Assembly: GCA_013397115.1 (NCBI GenBank)
Contig: VWZW01006873.1
Location: 63,322 to 127,321, forward strand
Origin: Edolisoma coerulescens
Taxonomy: Eukaryota > Chordata > Aves > Passeriformes > Campephagidae
Reading direction: 5' to 3'
DNA length: 64,000 nt
Numbering within the stretch: the stretch's first letter is position 1; each line of letters starts with the position of its first letter. A program made the position numbers and the translations under genes. Below the pieces are notes generated by a model that saw only the letters and a list, made by a program, of their open reading frames with translations, was not told the DNA's origin and ran no database searches. Shown piece by piece: positions 34,977 to 48,100 of this stretch.

Positions 34977-37900
34977 AAGTTGAAGATTTAAATTTTAAAA
35001 AAACCCTGAAAAATAGTACTTTTTCAGTAACAACATCCCTATTCATTTGTGATCAGCTTCTCCAGTCATCAGCCCACAGAAGGTCATTTCAAAATTCCAG
35101 TGATATAACAGTTCTCAAGAAAAGATGAACTAAAACCAGAAAATTAAGAGGTAGAAGAGAAGGCTGAGGACATATTTTCATGCCAGTACAAGGAAGTAAG
35201 ACCTCAGTGTAAGGTAAAATTACCCCAGCTTAGACCTCTTCTAAATTTCCTCTGAACAAGTCAAACTCTAGTTGTTCTTTATTAAACGTTGCCAAGTTTC
35301 AGTGAAAATGGCTTTGTGTGAAAAGAGACATAAGCAACTTACAGTTACATAATGAAGACATCACATTCTTTTTTAAAAATATAAAATGTCTCTCAAAAAT
35401 TATATGATGTACTGCTTTTCTTAATGTGAGAAATGTCTCTCTAGAAATTTTTTCTGAATCTGTATTCATCAGCCACAGATGGACCTCAGGTTTGCTCTAG
35501 CATAGAAAAAATGGTAAAAAAGATTCCTCTCTTGTTATCTCTGTATTGGTATTCACTGCTTGTCTCACCCTGAGCACATTAAACTGATTAGCTATGTTTA
35601 TTAACATAATAGTTGCAGATCAGGATGCATGTTGAGAAACATTATATGTCTTTTTTATAGGAATTATTCTTTGTGCACTGCCACAAGGACTCATAAAGTT
35701 AAAGCTTCTCAACTTCCCCTTCCATTATTTCAGTAGTATGAAAAATGTCTTACTTGTAAACTGCTTTCTGCTTCCCTGGAAGCTTTTAGAACATTTTAGC
35801 AGTACTAATAGCATTTGATTCCCCCATCCTTCCATTTTAGTAAACAACAGAATAAAGAAAATAGACCTTCTGTAGTGAAAGCGTTCTATTTCAAATTTAG
35901 CTTTGAGCTTAATGAAGAAAAGGCAGATGTTTGGGTTTAGCTCTGACTAATATAACAAATAGGGAGGACGACGAACAGTTACATACCTAAAGAAATGTCA
36001 TATTTTTTGCTCTTCCTTTAAGCTCTTGATGAAATGTATTTATTAATTTTTCATATATAATGCAATTCCACAAAATTAAAGAGATTTTGCATAGACATGA
36101 AGCTTATTCTGTAAAATTATTCTAATTTCCAGGCTATGTTATCCTGATACCTATGGTCCATATAGATGCAAAACCTGTATAAACCCTCAGTTAGTGGTAT
36201 TGGTGAATTTTAAGTTATTTAACAGAAATATAGTAATAGTTAAAAAAAAAATCTAAATTAAGAATTCTAAAATTTCCCTTGCAGAATGATTAATTTTCAC
36301 TCTATCACCTTACTTGGAAGAAAGTTCTTTTCCATTTCTATTTTCAAGCTTTTTTTCAAAAATTGCAACAGTTATACCTTGACTATTAGCTTTCCAAGAA
36401 GTATACCAAGCTATGCATGTCTTTGTTGTAAATTTACAAACACAAAACCAAACTAAAAAACAAACCCAAAGTATTAAAATACACTTGACAAAATGGACTG
36501 CGAATACAGAGCTATATGCCCCTATATAGAATCAACATAAGAAATCTTGACAATTGAGTAAAAATGTTGCTGTAACATAGAAAGCAGTAATTTCTCAGGA
36601 TACATACTCATTTGTGCAAGATTAAAGAAACCAAACATTTTTCATCTTGAAACAGGCTCTAGATCCCCTTCTAAGAATAAGTTTTCGGTTGATGACAGCT
36701 TTATTCATCTAAAATACAAAAGATACAAAAGACTCTCACAGTCTCAACTAACTTCCCTCTGAAACAATTTATTTCTAGAAATCTGGTATCACTTTTACTA
36801 CAGCTTCAAATCTTGAAATTTTCCTTCTGTACGAAAAAATTTCCTTGCTACTCTTATTACATCTGCAGTAGCAAGATATAAAGGACTGTAAGTAAGTTTT
36901 AAGGCAAGATAAGAATTCAAATCTGTCCCATCAAACTGGAAAACTGATTAATAAAAAAAAATTAAATCAGTGGGGAGAATTGCAATGAGTAAAACAAACT
37001 TGTAGGCAGCCGTTTTAAATAAAGGATTTTAGAGAGGCAGTGAATCACAAGCACAATACCTCAGTAAAGTAACTTCTTTGCAAAAAGGGAAATGAGTAAG
37101 GTCTATGTACAAGCTTGCTGAATTTACAATCTCTCATGCATATTTCTGTGCCCTGTCTGAAAAGTTGTCTTTAGAGAAAGACACCAATACAATGGACACC
37201 AAAGAAAATGATCAGATTTTCCTTGTCTTGGGATGAAAACCTGAGAATTAAGATTTGTTCATCCCCAAGAAGAAATATTGACAGTGGGAAAGGAGCAGAC
37301 AAATAGGAAAGGCAAAAGCTTGTTCTCTATGGTCATGAAGGGATTAGTAGTAATTTCGTAATGAAGTTTCGGCTGGCCGTTACCAAAAACCCTTCTGTCA
37401 GCAAGAGTTGCAAATTATTTTATTGTATTGCCTAAAAGACAGCAGCCTTCACATTTGTATTTCTTTATAAAAAAATGTTAAAGATAACATGTCTCCTCTC
37501 TGTAGCTGACAATATCCATCTTACTTCAGAAAAGGATAAATTAGGCAGCTCTTGAGAACCCTGACAGCCTATTTTTATGTATCTTCATTATCCCTGGTAG
37601 TGTGAGCAGTAGATGGCCAGAGAGCTATACACAGAATTCCGAAACAGTTTACTATCTTCTTCCCCCTCGATATTTCCAAAATCACCACAGAAAAAAAAGG
37701 TCCACTTCCATTTATATTATTTTCCAAAAAGTGTTATGACTCACTATCCATTTTATAGTGTGTGCATGTGCAGTCATAGGAAGAGGGAATGGTCCAGGGA
37801 AGATGGCAAGCTGATCCATAAAGACATCAACCTTTTTCCATCACAGATCATGGTGGCCATTGTGAATTTCTATCAAACTGGCAGTGCTCTTTCCCCTGCC

Positions 37901-38732
37901 ACTTTTGTCAGACACTACTCAGGCACAGACAGGGAATAGGATGAGGGAAAAACCACAGCAATATAGCTGCTGTTTGCCTGTGTCAGCTGGAAAGCATGTT
38001 GAGTCCAGACCATGACAGGGACAGGAGAGTACTCTGCCTGCTCCCAGCTTGGAGCCTGCTTTCTCTGCTCAGAAAGCAGCCTGCCAAGCAGGAAAACTCT
38101 GGCCATGCAGACAAGCATGCCATCAATAAATACACTGGATGCAGTTTAGAATGCTGCACAGAGTAACTTGTTCTGTGGCATTAAAAACATTAGGCCACAT
38201 CCACAGCTGGTGTAGCTCAGTAGTCTCATTGTTTTAAACAGATCAGTCCTGATTTATGTCAGCTGAATGTCCAATTCACACAACATTGGTTCTTTTGATC
38301 TTTGGATTCTTGCAGCATTACTGAGGCTGGAGTTCTGAAGCAAAGCTGAAATTTTAAAGCTGTTATTCTCATTCAAAAAGCTTTTCCAGCTCAGAATGCA
38401 TGTATAAATATGCCAGATTCACAGGTCTAAACTTACACTCTACTGTGCATGTTATTAGCCTGTGCAAACTTTTTTCCTTTAAATTACCTTTTTCATGAGT
38501 TAACTTCCCCAAATCTTTGTCTTGTTTAAACCTTTCATCATTTAAAATGCAACTGATCTTGTACATTTAGGATACCAACCAGTATCTCAAAGCATTATTT
38601 CCATTTTTGCCTGGAATGTATTTGTTTATAATTTGAAGCTATTAGTTTACATTAGATATGAAAGAAGGAAAAAGCATAATCTGTAAGCAAAATTACATAT
38701 TCTTACTGTGACCAAGAAAAGTTGCAGAAAAG

Positions 38733-39216
38733 TGTTAACTCTCTAGTTGTTTAATTTTTACTGATATAAAGGTGAAGAGAAAAGAAAATTTCTGACTACT
38801 TCGACTTACTGATTTGGGCCTATAAAAGCTGGACCCACTTTCAGGGCAAATTTGGAGACCTCACCTACGGGTGGACGCACCACGCAGGATTTTCCCAGTT
38901 GCCAGGAAGGGTTCTCCAGGTCCTCGCTGTGAAACAGGGCTCCCCAGCAACTGCGGACTGTGGGTGATAGTAAAGTATTTAGGCAATTGGTGATGGAACT
39001 TTCTCAATCACTATCCTTTCTCTCGCATAGTAAGGATTAGGTGCATTGCCTTGCTTACTTTTGCTTGTTGCTAAAGCCAAGCATGTAGTTTTATTGCATG
39101 TATCATTTTACTTTTTTGTTGCCTTTATATTCACAGTACAATAAGACCATTCTTTCCATTGGTGTCTGTGTTCTTTAAATTACCCCCGTCAATTGGCAGA
39201 ACACTTGGTTAGTAAG
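38733..39216 (+). mobile_element. Endogenous-retrovirus LTR with TATA box
   Basis: The segment stands out by its retroviral LTR layout: an AT-rich U3-like start (TGTTAACTCTC), a TATAAAA box at 38821-38827 preceded by TTGGGCC, then a GC-rich leader with CpGs (GACCTCACCTACGGGTGGACG...), then a T-rich second half with AATAAG at about 39140 and TTGGTGTCTGTGTTC downstream as in the R/U5 end. I associate this sequence with LTRs repeated in songbird genomes. The start is placed at the TG of TGTTAAC and the end near CAGAACA; no clean target duplication was found, so both limits are approximate. No gag, pol or env is next to it, so it is a solo LTR or remnant. Confidence 0.7.
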
Positions 39217-42200
39217 AAGAACATACTTTCAAGCATATCAAAGACAGAAATATGCCTTTAATAATGAGACGTGATCTATTGAAAGGCTACAGGACCAATT
39301 TTGATCTGTTTATTTCAAATACATTTCATTAGGTTTTGTAGTCTTGCAGAGCTACATTAAAACAGAAAAGGGAAATATAAAAGACCAATTAGGTCACGTA
39401 GTCTGTCCCTCGAGGGATCAGTAAAGGATTGTTCCCTACAGTGTTAAATAATCATGTTATCTAGTTATTCAACCCCAAAGAACGACCAATCAATTAAATC
39501 TCTCAATTAACAAAGAATTCTGTGAGTCTTTTTGAATACAAAGGGGGAGTTTTCTTTCTGAAGTAAGTGTGCTATTACAATTCAATGAAAAAAAAAGAAA
39601 CCTAAGTGCATTAAAATAAAAATTTTAAATGACGTTCTAACAAAAACTAGGCCTTTACCATTCTTTGAAGATTTCAGGACACGATTGCATGAAGCACTGC
39701 AGTATGGATGAGTCAAGTGTATTACAGTAAAGGGTTTTGAATAAATTAGGCAATTGAGGACTGGCATTTTCTTTCCTCCTATCTGATGGGCTTTGTGAAC
39801 TGTATCTCTGTTGACAAGAATCCTCAGTTCTGGGTAGTTTGATTTTTAGACTCTCCAAGCTGTCAATTCATACAAGTTTTGTATTTCTCGGTTTGTACTT
39901 TTAATAAACACTTCCCAGCAGATTGAAGGACAGTGTGAATTAAGTAAGTACACTTTGTGCCAATCACAAAATCCTTTTTGTCCTAACAGAATTTTGTTAA
40001 CTGTCTAGTTGGGTTACTGTGATCTAACTCAGCACTGCCTCGTTATCTTTCATCCAGCAGCTTTGTTTTCCTGTAGTTTTTTGTCCACCCTGAATATTCA
40101 CTTCTCTGTTAAACCAGCATACAGAAGAAGTTAACATGGGAGAAGCTATATTATCTATATTATCTGAAGTTGAAGTGTACATGACAGCATAGATGTATTC
40201 CTGCAAGTAACTGAGATTCTGTTTAGCTTTTTGCTTTTTTAGTTTTAGATGTCATTTTAACCAACACTCTTACTTACCAAAGGTGCAACTTTTTGTTGTG
40301 ACTTGATGAAGGTTTCTCTTCTAATCAGAGCTGTTCTTCCTGATTCCTTTCCCTTTTAATGTGAGCTGTGTTCAAAGTAAGTTTCCCAGACATCTGGACT
40401 AATAATCTTTATCCTCAGTCCTTAAATATACCTGCATGTTCTTTCCCTCTAAAGTAATTGAGAATTTTGTCTAAGTGAAGATGAAAAAAATGTTCTCTCA
40501 ATATTTACATTATTTCCCCAATGAATCCTCTTTGTATATATGTAGCCTACTAATGTTTATAATGTAACTTTACAAGCAGTACCACAAGTCCAGGTAATAC
40601 TTAACATATGGAATCTCAGGAGATCCTTCACTCTTGGCAACTAATATTGAACCTGCTTCTGAGAGTCTGAGTTGGTGTTTCACCCTTTATCTGTTTGCTT
40701 GCCTATGAAAAGATTAGCTTCTATAATAATTTAAATTCTCTATATCTTGTATGTAGATGTCTGAAGAATTCCTTTCAGTAAACAAGGACTGGGCATATCA
40801 AATGGTGGTGAATTAAATAGACTTCAGACTTGTCTGTAATTTTGAAGGTCATGACAGAATGGAAATTTAGAAAATGAAGAACCTAGGTGCATTTTCTTCC
40901 TTAGTAGTACTGAAGATTCTGGGGGGGGTTAAAAATTTATTTTACTTAGAGTAATAATGCTTGAAAAATTTCCTGGGTTTGTCAGTGGGTAAGCTGTTGA
41001 AACTAGTTGCCACGGATGTAAACAACCTTCACCACTAGTTTTAACAATTACCAAATGTGCATTTATTGATAGATTCCTAGTTGATTATAAATTTTTTTTT
41101 CTTTTTCTTTCTTCACTGCAAAGAGGGTTCTGATGGGTTAAATAAAAGTAAGAATCTAACTAGGAGTACTCAGTTATAAATAAATATTTGAGACACTAAT
41201 CTGGCTGATGCAATTTGGAATAGCTTTCAGGCTTATTTATGTTGCACATCTCAAAGAGACAGACATGTTGAAATGCTGGAGATGACTAAAACTCCATTAA
41301 TACTTGCAGAGTTACACCATCTGGAGACTACGAGGCTTTGAGCCTCTGTCTTAGAATATTCATGGAATTTTCTCCTTTGCCTATTCAATAAAGCCAAGGA
41401 GGTTCCAGAGCACCTTTCTTCTAAGCTTACCAATTTTGCAGATTCTTGCCATTAACGATTGCTTTTAATTTTTGAAAAAATATTTGAACCTTGTATTCTA
41501 TCTTTTTTCTTCTGGTTGCTTTAATTTGGAGAAAATTATAAGAAATGAGTCTATTACTGTAATAACTTTGGCTATACCCTAACTGTTAAATTAAACTGTT
41601 GCCGTAGCATGTTCCTGGGCACCGAGTCACTTTTAGCAGTCATTGATATGGTTTACAAAAAACCACTTTTTCAAACAACTTTCAGGGATGATTCAGGAAA
41701 GAGCATAAGGCAGGGGCAGATTCCAACAGAAAAATTGAATGGAGTCACATGGTTTGGAAAGCTACTAGAGTCAGATGGCATGATAAATGTGCAGAAATAT
41801 GGTGGAATTAGGGTGGTTTTTACCTACTGAAGAAAATCTGGTGAGAATGTTCTTCGTGAAGATGAGACCATTAATTTAAATGATAACCATTTTTTTCCTT
41901 TGATTTCCTATTTGTTAAAATACTGATGTCTCCCAACAAATCCATTCTAGTCTCTTTTCTAAGTAGGTTAGGTTTCTTAACTACTGTAATTTTGAATTTT
42001 TAATGTATTTTTAAAGTGGGCCTGTGATCTGTAGGATTAAGATGTCAAACACATTCACAAATGTCCTTCTTTCTGGCTGACACTTCTATTGTCAGCAAAA
42101 TTATTGTTTGCTTCTGTCTTCCAGAAAGCAAAGGGTCAATTGGAAGAGTGGGATTTGAACTGCATGAGTGATAAAACAATTACATCCTCAAAGACTCATT

Positions 42201-42789
42201 ATATTTTCATCATAAGATTTAGTTTTCATAAATTATGTAAATTTTATATTGGGCACATGTGTTACATGTCAGTCACTTTTCTATGATTTTACTACACAAA
42301 GATACAGTATGATGCACTATAATATACATCTACTTTACAGCTGGCAATCTTTCTAATGCAGTATCCTTTTATCTATGGCACTTTTGAATGATCTGGAAGT
42401 CCTTGAAATTAATGGGAAAATGCAGTAATCATGCTGATCAGAACTCTTTCCAGGGGAAATGTCTCCAGTACACAAATAATAACCTTTGCCTACCATCTGT
42501 AGTGCAAATGCTATAACAAGGAGTCTTTTGTTCGCTTGGAGTGTCTGTTATGATAAGTGATCATTATTTGCACAGATCATTTAAGATCTATGCTAAAATT
42601 TAAATTTCTTGCTCCCAAAGCACATACAAATCCAATTTGTTATTGAAAGAAAAGTGCAGAAATTAAGAATCTGCACAGAAATCCATGTGCAAAGAAACAC
42701 TATTTGGATTCTGCAGTTGCGCTCCAGTTTAAACAACTCAGCTTGATTAGCTGGTAAAATATTAGTTATGCTAGATTATAGGAACTGAA
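39217..42789. other. Non-coding AT-rich DNA, nothing recognised
   Basis: No transposon or splice-supported exon is visible. An 8-base G run lies at 40921-40928 and a T run near 41092. Open frames are all below about 75 codons. Confidence 0.55.
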
Positions 42790-42925
42790 TACTGTTTTGC
42801 TAATTAAGAGATTCAATTAGGAAGACCTGTTCAGCTGCAGCTTGCAGATACATCTTATTTTCAGGGAGACACTTGTTAAATGTCAAACAATTCTGAATTA
42901 AATTTTGTCAGGTCTCTAGTATCTA
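42790..42925. promoter_or_regulatory. Candidate conserved non-coding element
   Basis: Within about 130 bases there are CTAATTAAGAGATTCAATTAGG (paired homeodomain cores), a CAGCTGCAGCTTGCAG E-box cluster, and TGTCAAACAATTCTGAATTAAATTTTGTC. This mixture of TAAT cores, E-boxes and a SOX-like ACAAT word is typical of neural developmental enhancers. That is a stylistic judgement, not an alignment. Confidence 0.33.
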
Positions 42926-43923
42926 TATTCAACACCTTTGTTAAGCTATAGAATTTCCTATAGGTGTTTCTATTGAAATACAGCACCATAAGAAAGAAGA
43001 AAATTATCTTTCTTGCTTTAAAGGCAAGTTGATGCTTTACTAGTTTTTTGTTGTATAGGTAAAATAACTATTTATAAATTAAAGCCAACCAGCTCATCAA
43101 AAACAATCCGCTCTGCCCTTACAAAACATATTCTGAATGGAAGAAATACATAGTTTGTTTGGGCAGGGGGTTCAGTTTTCTAACCTTAGTTGAATTTTGT
43201 TTCAAGAAAGGAGAGTCAGCAGTGGATAAGTGCTGACAAAACTCTGAACTTCCTGAAGACTGGAAGTTAGTTTTTGACAGTAAGACCAAAATGAAACATA
43301 AGAGGGAAGGACACAAAGCATGATGTCAAGTGTATCTTGGAATATGCAGCCCACATCTTCCCTCCTTTGAGGTCATCTCTTTCCCAGACTCTTTTTCTTA
43401 CAAGAATTAGGAAAAAGAGCTGAATTGTGACTTTTGAGATTTTGAAGTAGAAACCTGGTGGAAAAGTAGAAAAAACCAATTGATTAGAATTCTGGTTGGG
43501 AAACTCCTACCCATGATGTGGACTACTACAGATATAACTCTTTCAAGTCTCTGAGGCACACTTATGTGTAAATCAACTAACACAGTTTATTTCATTTTAG
43601 TGTTATTGTTTATAAATTATGAAATCTCCAGAGCACCTGAAACAGCACTGTTCTGTTGAACAAATAGAAATATTTTTAGAGGGATTTAGAGATGAAAAAT
43701 CCCTTATTAAATGGATACATAAAATATGTTCTCATAAAGCTGGAACCAACATTTACTTTCTCTTCCATTCCGTCTGGAACTTAAAAGCTTCAAAACTATC
43801 TCTTTTTTTTCATTTTTGTCTTATTTTTTAACTGTTTGCTCACTATCTCAGTTCAGCAGCTGGTGTAGATATGGAGAAGTGTAGCCTTTTACAACTCCAA
43901 GTCCAAACATAAACAGGAAGTAG
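42926..43923. other. Non-coding DNA, nothing recognised
   Basis: AT-rich sequence with open frames up to 70 codons and no recognised repeat until the retroviral target duplication at 43924. Confidence 0.55.
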
Positions 43924-45175
43924 GTAAATATCTTGGTTTGAAAGACAGGTGTCTGCCAAGGAAGTCAGGAACCTCCCTTGGAAGGGAGAATATGACCCCC
44001 TTCCCTCTGAATTATTGTAACTTTGAAATTAAGGGGCTTTCAGGCAAAGATATGGGAAAAGGAGTAACAGTTCTTTACTAGTATGTATATGGATAACAAG
44101 GCAAACAAACAACAACAATGGCAGCAACAACAAACAAAAGAAAAAACCCCAGAAAACCCCCAAACCAGTCTCTTCCCTGCTCTCTATGCACCTTCCCCGT
44201 CGGTGCAGTGACGGTCACTGCCGGCAGGGGCGCTGTTGGCTCCGGGCCNNNNNNNNNNNNNNNNNNNNNNNNNNNNNNNNNNNNNNNNNNNNNNNNNNNN
44301 NNNNNNNNNNNNNNNNNNNNNNNNNNNNNNNNNNNNNNNNNNNNNNNNNNNNNNNNNNNNNNNNNNNNNNNNNNNNNNNNNNNNNNNNNNNNNNNNNNNN
44401 NNNNNNNNNNNNNNNNNNNNNNNNNNNNNNNNNNNNNNNNNNNNNNNNNNNNNNNNNNNNNNNNNNNNNNNNNNNNNNNNNNNNNNNNNNNNNNNNNNNN
44501 NNNNNNNNNNNNNNNNNNNNNNNNNNNNNNNNNNNNNNNNNNNNNNNNNNNNNNNNNNNNNNNNNNNNNNNNNNNNNNNNNNNNNNNNNNNNNNNNNNNN
44601 NNNNNNNNNNNNNNNNNNNNNNNNNNNNNNNNNNNNNNNNNNNNNNNNNNNNNNNNNNNNNNNNNNNNNNNNNNNNNNNNNNNNNNNNNNNNNNNNNNNN
44701 NNNNNNNNNNNNNNNNNNNNNNNNNNNNNNNNNNNNNNNNNNNNNNNNNNNNNNNNNNNNNNNNNNNNNNNNNNNNNNNNNNNNNNNNNNNNNNNNNNNN
44801 NNNNNNNNNNNNNNNNNNNNNNNNNNNNNNNNNNNNNNNNNNNNNNNNNNNNNNNNNNNNNNNNNNNNNNNNNNNNNNNNNNNNNNNNNNNNNNNNNNNN
44901 NNNNNNNNNNNNNNNNNNNNNNNNNNNNNNNNNNNNNNNNNNNNNNNNNNNNGCCCCAGCCCCTTTTTCCCCAGCCCAATTCTCCCAGTATTTCTGCCCC
45001 TCCAAGAGAAACCCTCAGATAGGAGAAGTGCAGCCAAGTGCCCTCTTCCCCTGAACTTGGCAGCTTCTTTTGTCTCTGTTAAGTACCCGGTCGTTATTGT
45101 TCCTTAGCAATAAAATGGGGGAAAATTCCCTAAGAGAAAGAAGCAAAAGGAAGAATCCTAACCCCCAACAGTAAA
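43924..45175 (+). mobile_element. ERVL-like LTR with 704-base internal gap
   Basis: The element at 43929-45170 is bordered by GTAAA on both sides (43924-43928, 45171-45175), a 5-base target duplication as made by ERVL and some ERV1 elements. It starts TATCTTGGTTTGAAAGACAGG, apparently a mutated TG start, and ends CCCCCAACA. AATAAA at 45109-45114, in GCAATAAAATGGGG near the end, fits the polyadenylation signal of a plus-strand LTR. Bases 44205-44221 form a perfect palindrome, GCAGTGACGGTCACTGC. The N run 44249-44952 is flanked by very GC-rich sequence (CTCCGGGCC... and ...GCCCCAGCCCC), which may explain the assembly failure. The visible 320 + 218 bases are LTR only, so a solo LTR is likeliest, although the gap could hold more. 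Confidence 0.85.
44249..44952. other. Assembly gap of 704 N
   Basis: Unknown sequence inside the LTR described above. Long apparent frames across it are artefacts of translating N. Confidence 0.99.
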
Positions 45176-48100
45176 GTTCAATTATACCCTGGGAATAGTA
45201 TTTCTACTCTGGAAGTTGAAGAAGAATAATCAGAAAAGCATTTCTTGATACTAATATGTTGGCTACTCTCAGAATATTAGAGTGAAACTTTATTATCTTG
45301 ACTGGACAGCTGGCTTCTTCTACAAGATCCATGATTTGGAGTCACTTGTAAAAGGGAAAAAGGAGGGGGAAAAAAACAATGCAAAAAAAAGCTCAGGCTT
45401 TAAAAAGCCAAACCAGGGGCATAAATCAGGAGTTTACAATAGAAAAATAATTTCCAAAACTGTTTAGTTCCAGCTCACTTGAGAACAGCTTGTTGATAAA
45501 TTAAAAATGTTTCTGTGGAATGTTTTTAAAGTACAGAGATTTATTATTTTAATGCTAACAAGTTTTCAATGTGTCAGGAAATTTTTCTACAATGCAGTAT
45601 CAGAACAGATTACACAGTGCAAAGGAAGCTGATTGGGATGTAGTTCTATTCCATAAGTGTGACTGTTTAGACTTTTGGCATTTGAAACTGATGCTAACTC
45701 TCATTAGGTAGTTGAACCAGGTCTTACAGGTTGGAGAAAGGCCATTTTTGCCTTACAAAAATGTCCTGTTAATTAGATTTGATAATTAGGTCCACAGTCC
45801 AATGAAGTGTATTCCCATACTATACCAAAATGTGTAGAAATGCTGAAATAATACTCCCAAAATAAAATAAACTCAACATTGTATACAGTGCTAATATTAG
45901 CATATTATTTCCCATACTTTCTTGTCTTTATGTCATTTATTTATGATTTATTTTGCCTATGTCATTGTTTCCCAGAGAACACTCTTTTTTTTTTTTTTTT
46001 TGATTAGTATATCTTGATTTGATATAGTCCGTGGCCTTCAAATTACAGAAAAATCCCCCAGGAGAATTGGCACACTAAGGGTTCATGTCAGAGAAGTCAT
46101 AAATATCCCTCAGTGCAGTGATTTCAGTATTAAATAAACTCCTTTTACAGTTGAGATTCCACCAAGTGTAACTTGGAAGACAGGAAAAAAAGGAGAAAAG
46201 ATGGAGAAAAGATAGAAGATTTGTAAATAGGAGTATTGTCTTGAAACAGAGTTTAATCTATTTAAAAATATCAAGTGAAGAAGTCTGTGAATTAATATTC
46301 TTATATGATTCTCAGTGTTGTTAAAGTCAGGAAGAAGAAAAATACATAAAGAAAGATATACTGGAAATAAATAAACTCTGGAGTAGCCCATGCAGATAAA
46401 CAGTGGTTGAAAATGGATAGATAATACCAAGTTTGTAAAATCCTCTGTGAGAGTTGCATGACAAACTTATTTGACTGGTGAATAACAGAATTTTTAGATA
46501 CTGATGGCTACCAAGCTTTTTAGCAAGAAATATAAGTTAAACTGATGGAAAACTAATCAGTTGCTTACAATAGGAAAAAGCATAATTTAGATTTTGTTAT
46601 GGTGAACTGAAATTGTGTTTATAGACATATTATTGGAAGTTTAAGAAAATAATCTAAATGTTAAATTTTCTAAAGACAGTAGCATTAAGCTTCCATAGCC
46701 CAATGCTTAATTTAGCAAAGAGCAGATTGATTGGCACAGATAAAAAAACCCAAACTGGTAAGCCCTCTTTGCTTTTTGCATAGACTTTCATACATTTGAT
46801 AAATTTATTTTTATGATTTTAGATGGCAGAGACTCATTTTCATTAAATTTGTTTACCATAATTATGGAAGGACTGTCACAATAACCATTAAGTTTGATAC
46901 ATTTGTGTGTGTTCCCACTTCTCTCTGCCTTCCAGTATTTTCATTCCAGCCATGAGTGCTGGTGTTCCTTAGTTGTACATCTGGTACAGTGTTTCTGACA
47001 GCAACATCACTCCACAGGGACTGAATGTGCCATCTGTATGACACACTCTGTATCTAAGAGCTAGAGACACATAAACGCCTGAAAAAGTACATTTTCCTGG
47101 TTGCTATGTTTTTGCTCTCTAATGTACATTTTACCAACAAAGTATTTATTGCACAATGTTGCTGCTCTGTGTTCCTGTATTTGTAAGTATGAGAAAGAAG
47201 GAGTGGACTTCAGCATCCAGTATGTCCTTGTTATGTCTAGCTGAAGGCAAAAGTAAAGAAGAGAAAGATTAAAAAACCCCTCACAAAAGAAGACCACAAG
47301 AGGTACTAATCTCCTCACCAGAAGAGCTGATACTAATAGAAATGTAATGTGAAAGCATTTTGTGAAAGAGTGTACAAACAGATGTTTAGCACTGTCTATA
47401 AAACATGCAAGTGTTGCCTTAAGCTAAAGTAGTTAAAGGGATGAACCAACATCTCCCAAATAAAAAACATTAGATTCCTAATGAAATTCACAATAAAATA
47501 TGCTTTTGTAGACATTTTTTATGCCTACAATCAAGACTTCTGCAAGATTTTGGCACTTGCTTGAACTTCACTGTGATTATGAAGTACTGAAGATGTAGAG
47601 CACCATAAGTCAAGCTGAGCCTGGTGAAACTATGGGAAAGATTTTCTGCATAAATCTAACTCCTTATTTTGTAAGATAAGGAGAAAATATAATTTATGAG
47701 GTTCAAGTCTTATAAAGGGGAAAACACTTGAATTCTAAACAAAAAAGAAAAGTGTTGCTGGAAGGTAGAAAGCTTTCAGTTGGCCTTTCTGGGTTTTTGC
47801 TTGTTTTTCCTCTCAAATTCCTATTCATGAAGAACCAGTTTTTATTCATTGTTTGCATTAAGGTTTATAGATACATACTTGCTCCAGAAAAAGGCATATG
47901 CTCAAAGTGCCCATGATTTTTCTTAATTTTCAAGATGAAGGCTTCTAGTCAGAAATGCAGTTTGCATAGCAGTAGCAGCAGTAGCAGTCCTGGGCTATTT
48001 TATTTTTCTAATGACCCTGCCTGTGGCTTATTTTCTCCTTCAGCCTTTATGGGCAATAAATGAAGGAACACTTCTTTTAAAAATGTATGGCTCATATGCT

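Larger units (their letters stand above)
29621..38732. other. Nine kilobases of non-coding DNA with small simple repeats
   Basis: Listed separately are a pyrimidine microsatellite (31770-31870), two short direct repeats (33148-33180 and 34943-34976) and a GC-rich patch (34465-34552). Open frames such as 30570-30893 and 37613-37939 are about 105 codons but have neither splice signals nor family likeness. No tRNA, snRNA or transposon body is recognised. Confidence 0.5.

Noticed and set aside
44078..45107. Long open frames of 254-329 codons on both strands
   Set aside because: They are open only because the 704 N bases translate without stops; the real sequence on each side is LTR.
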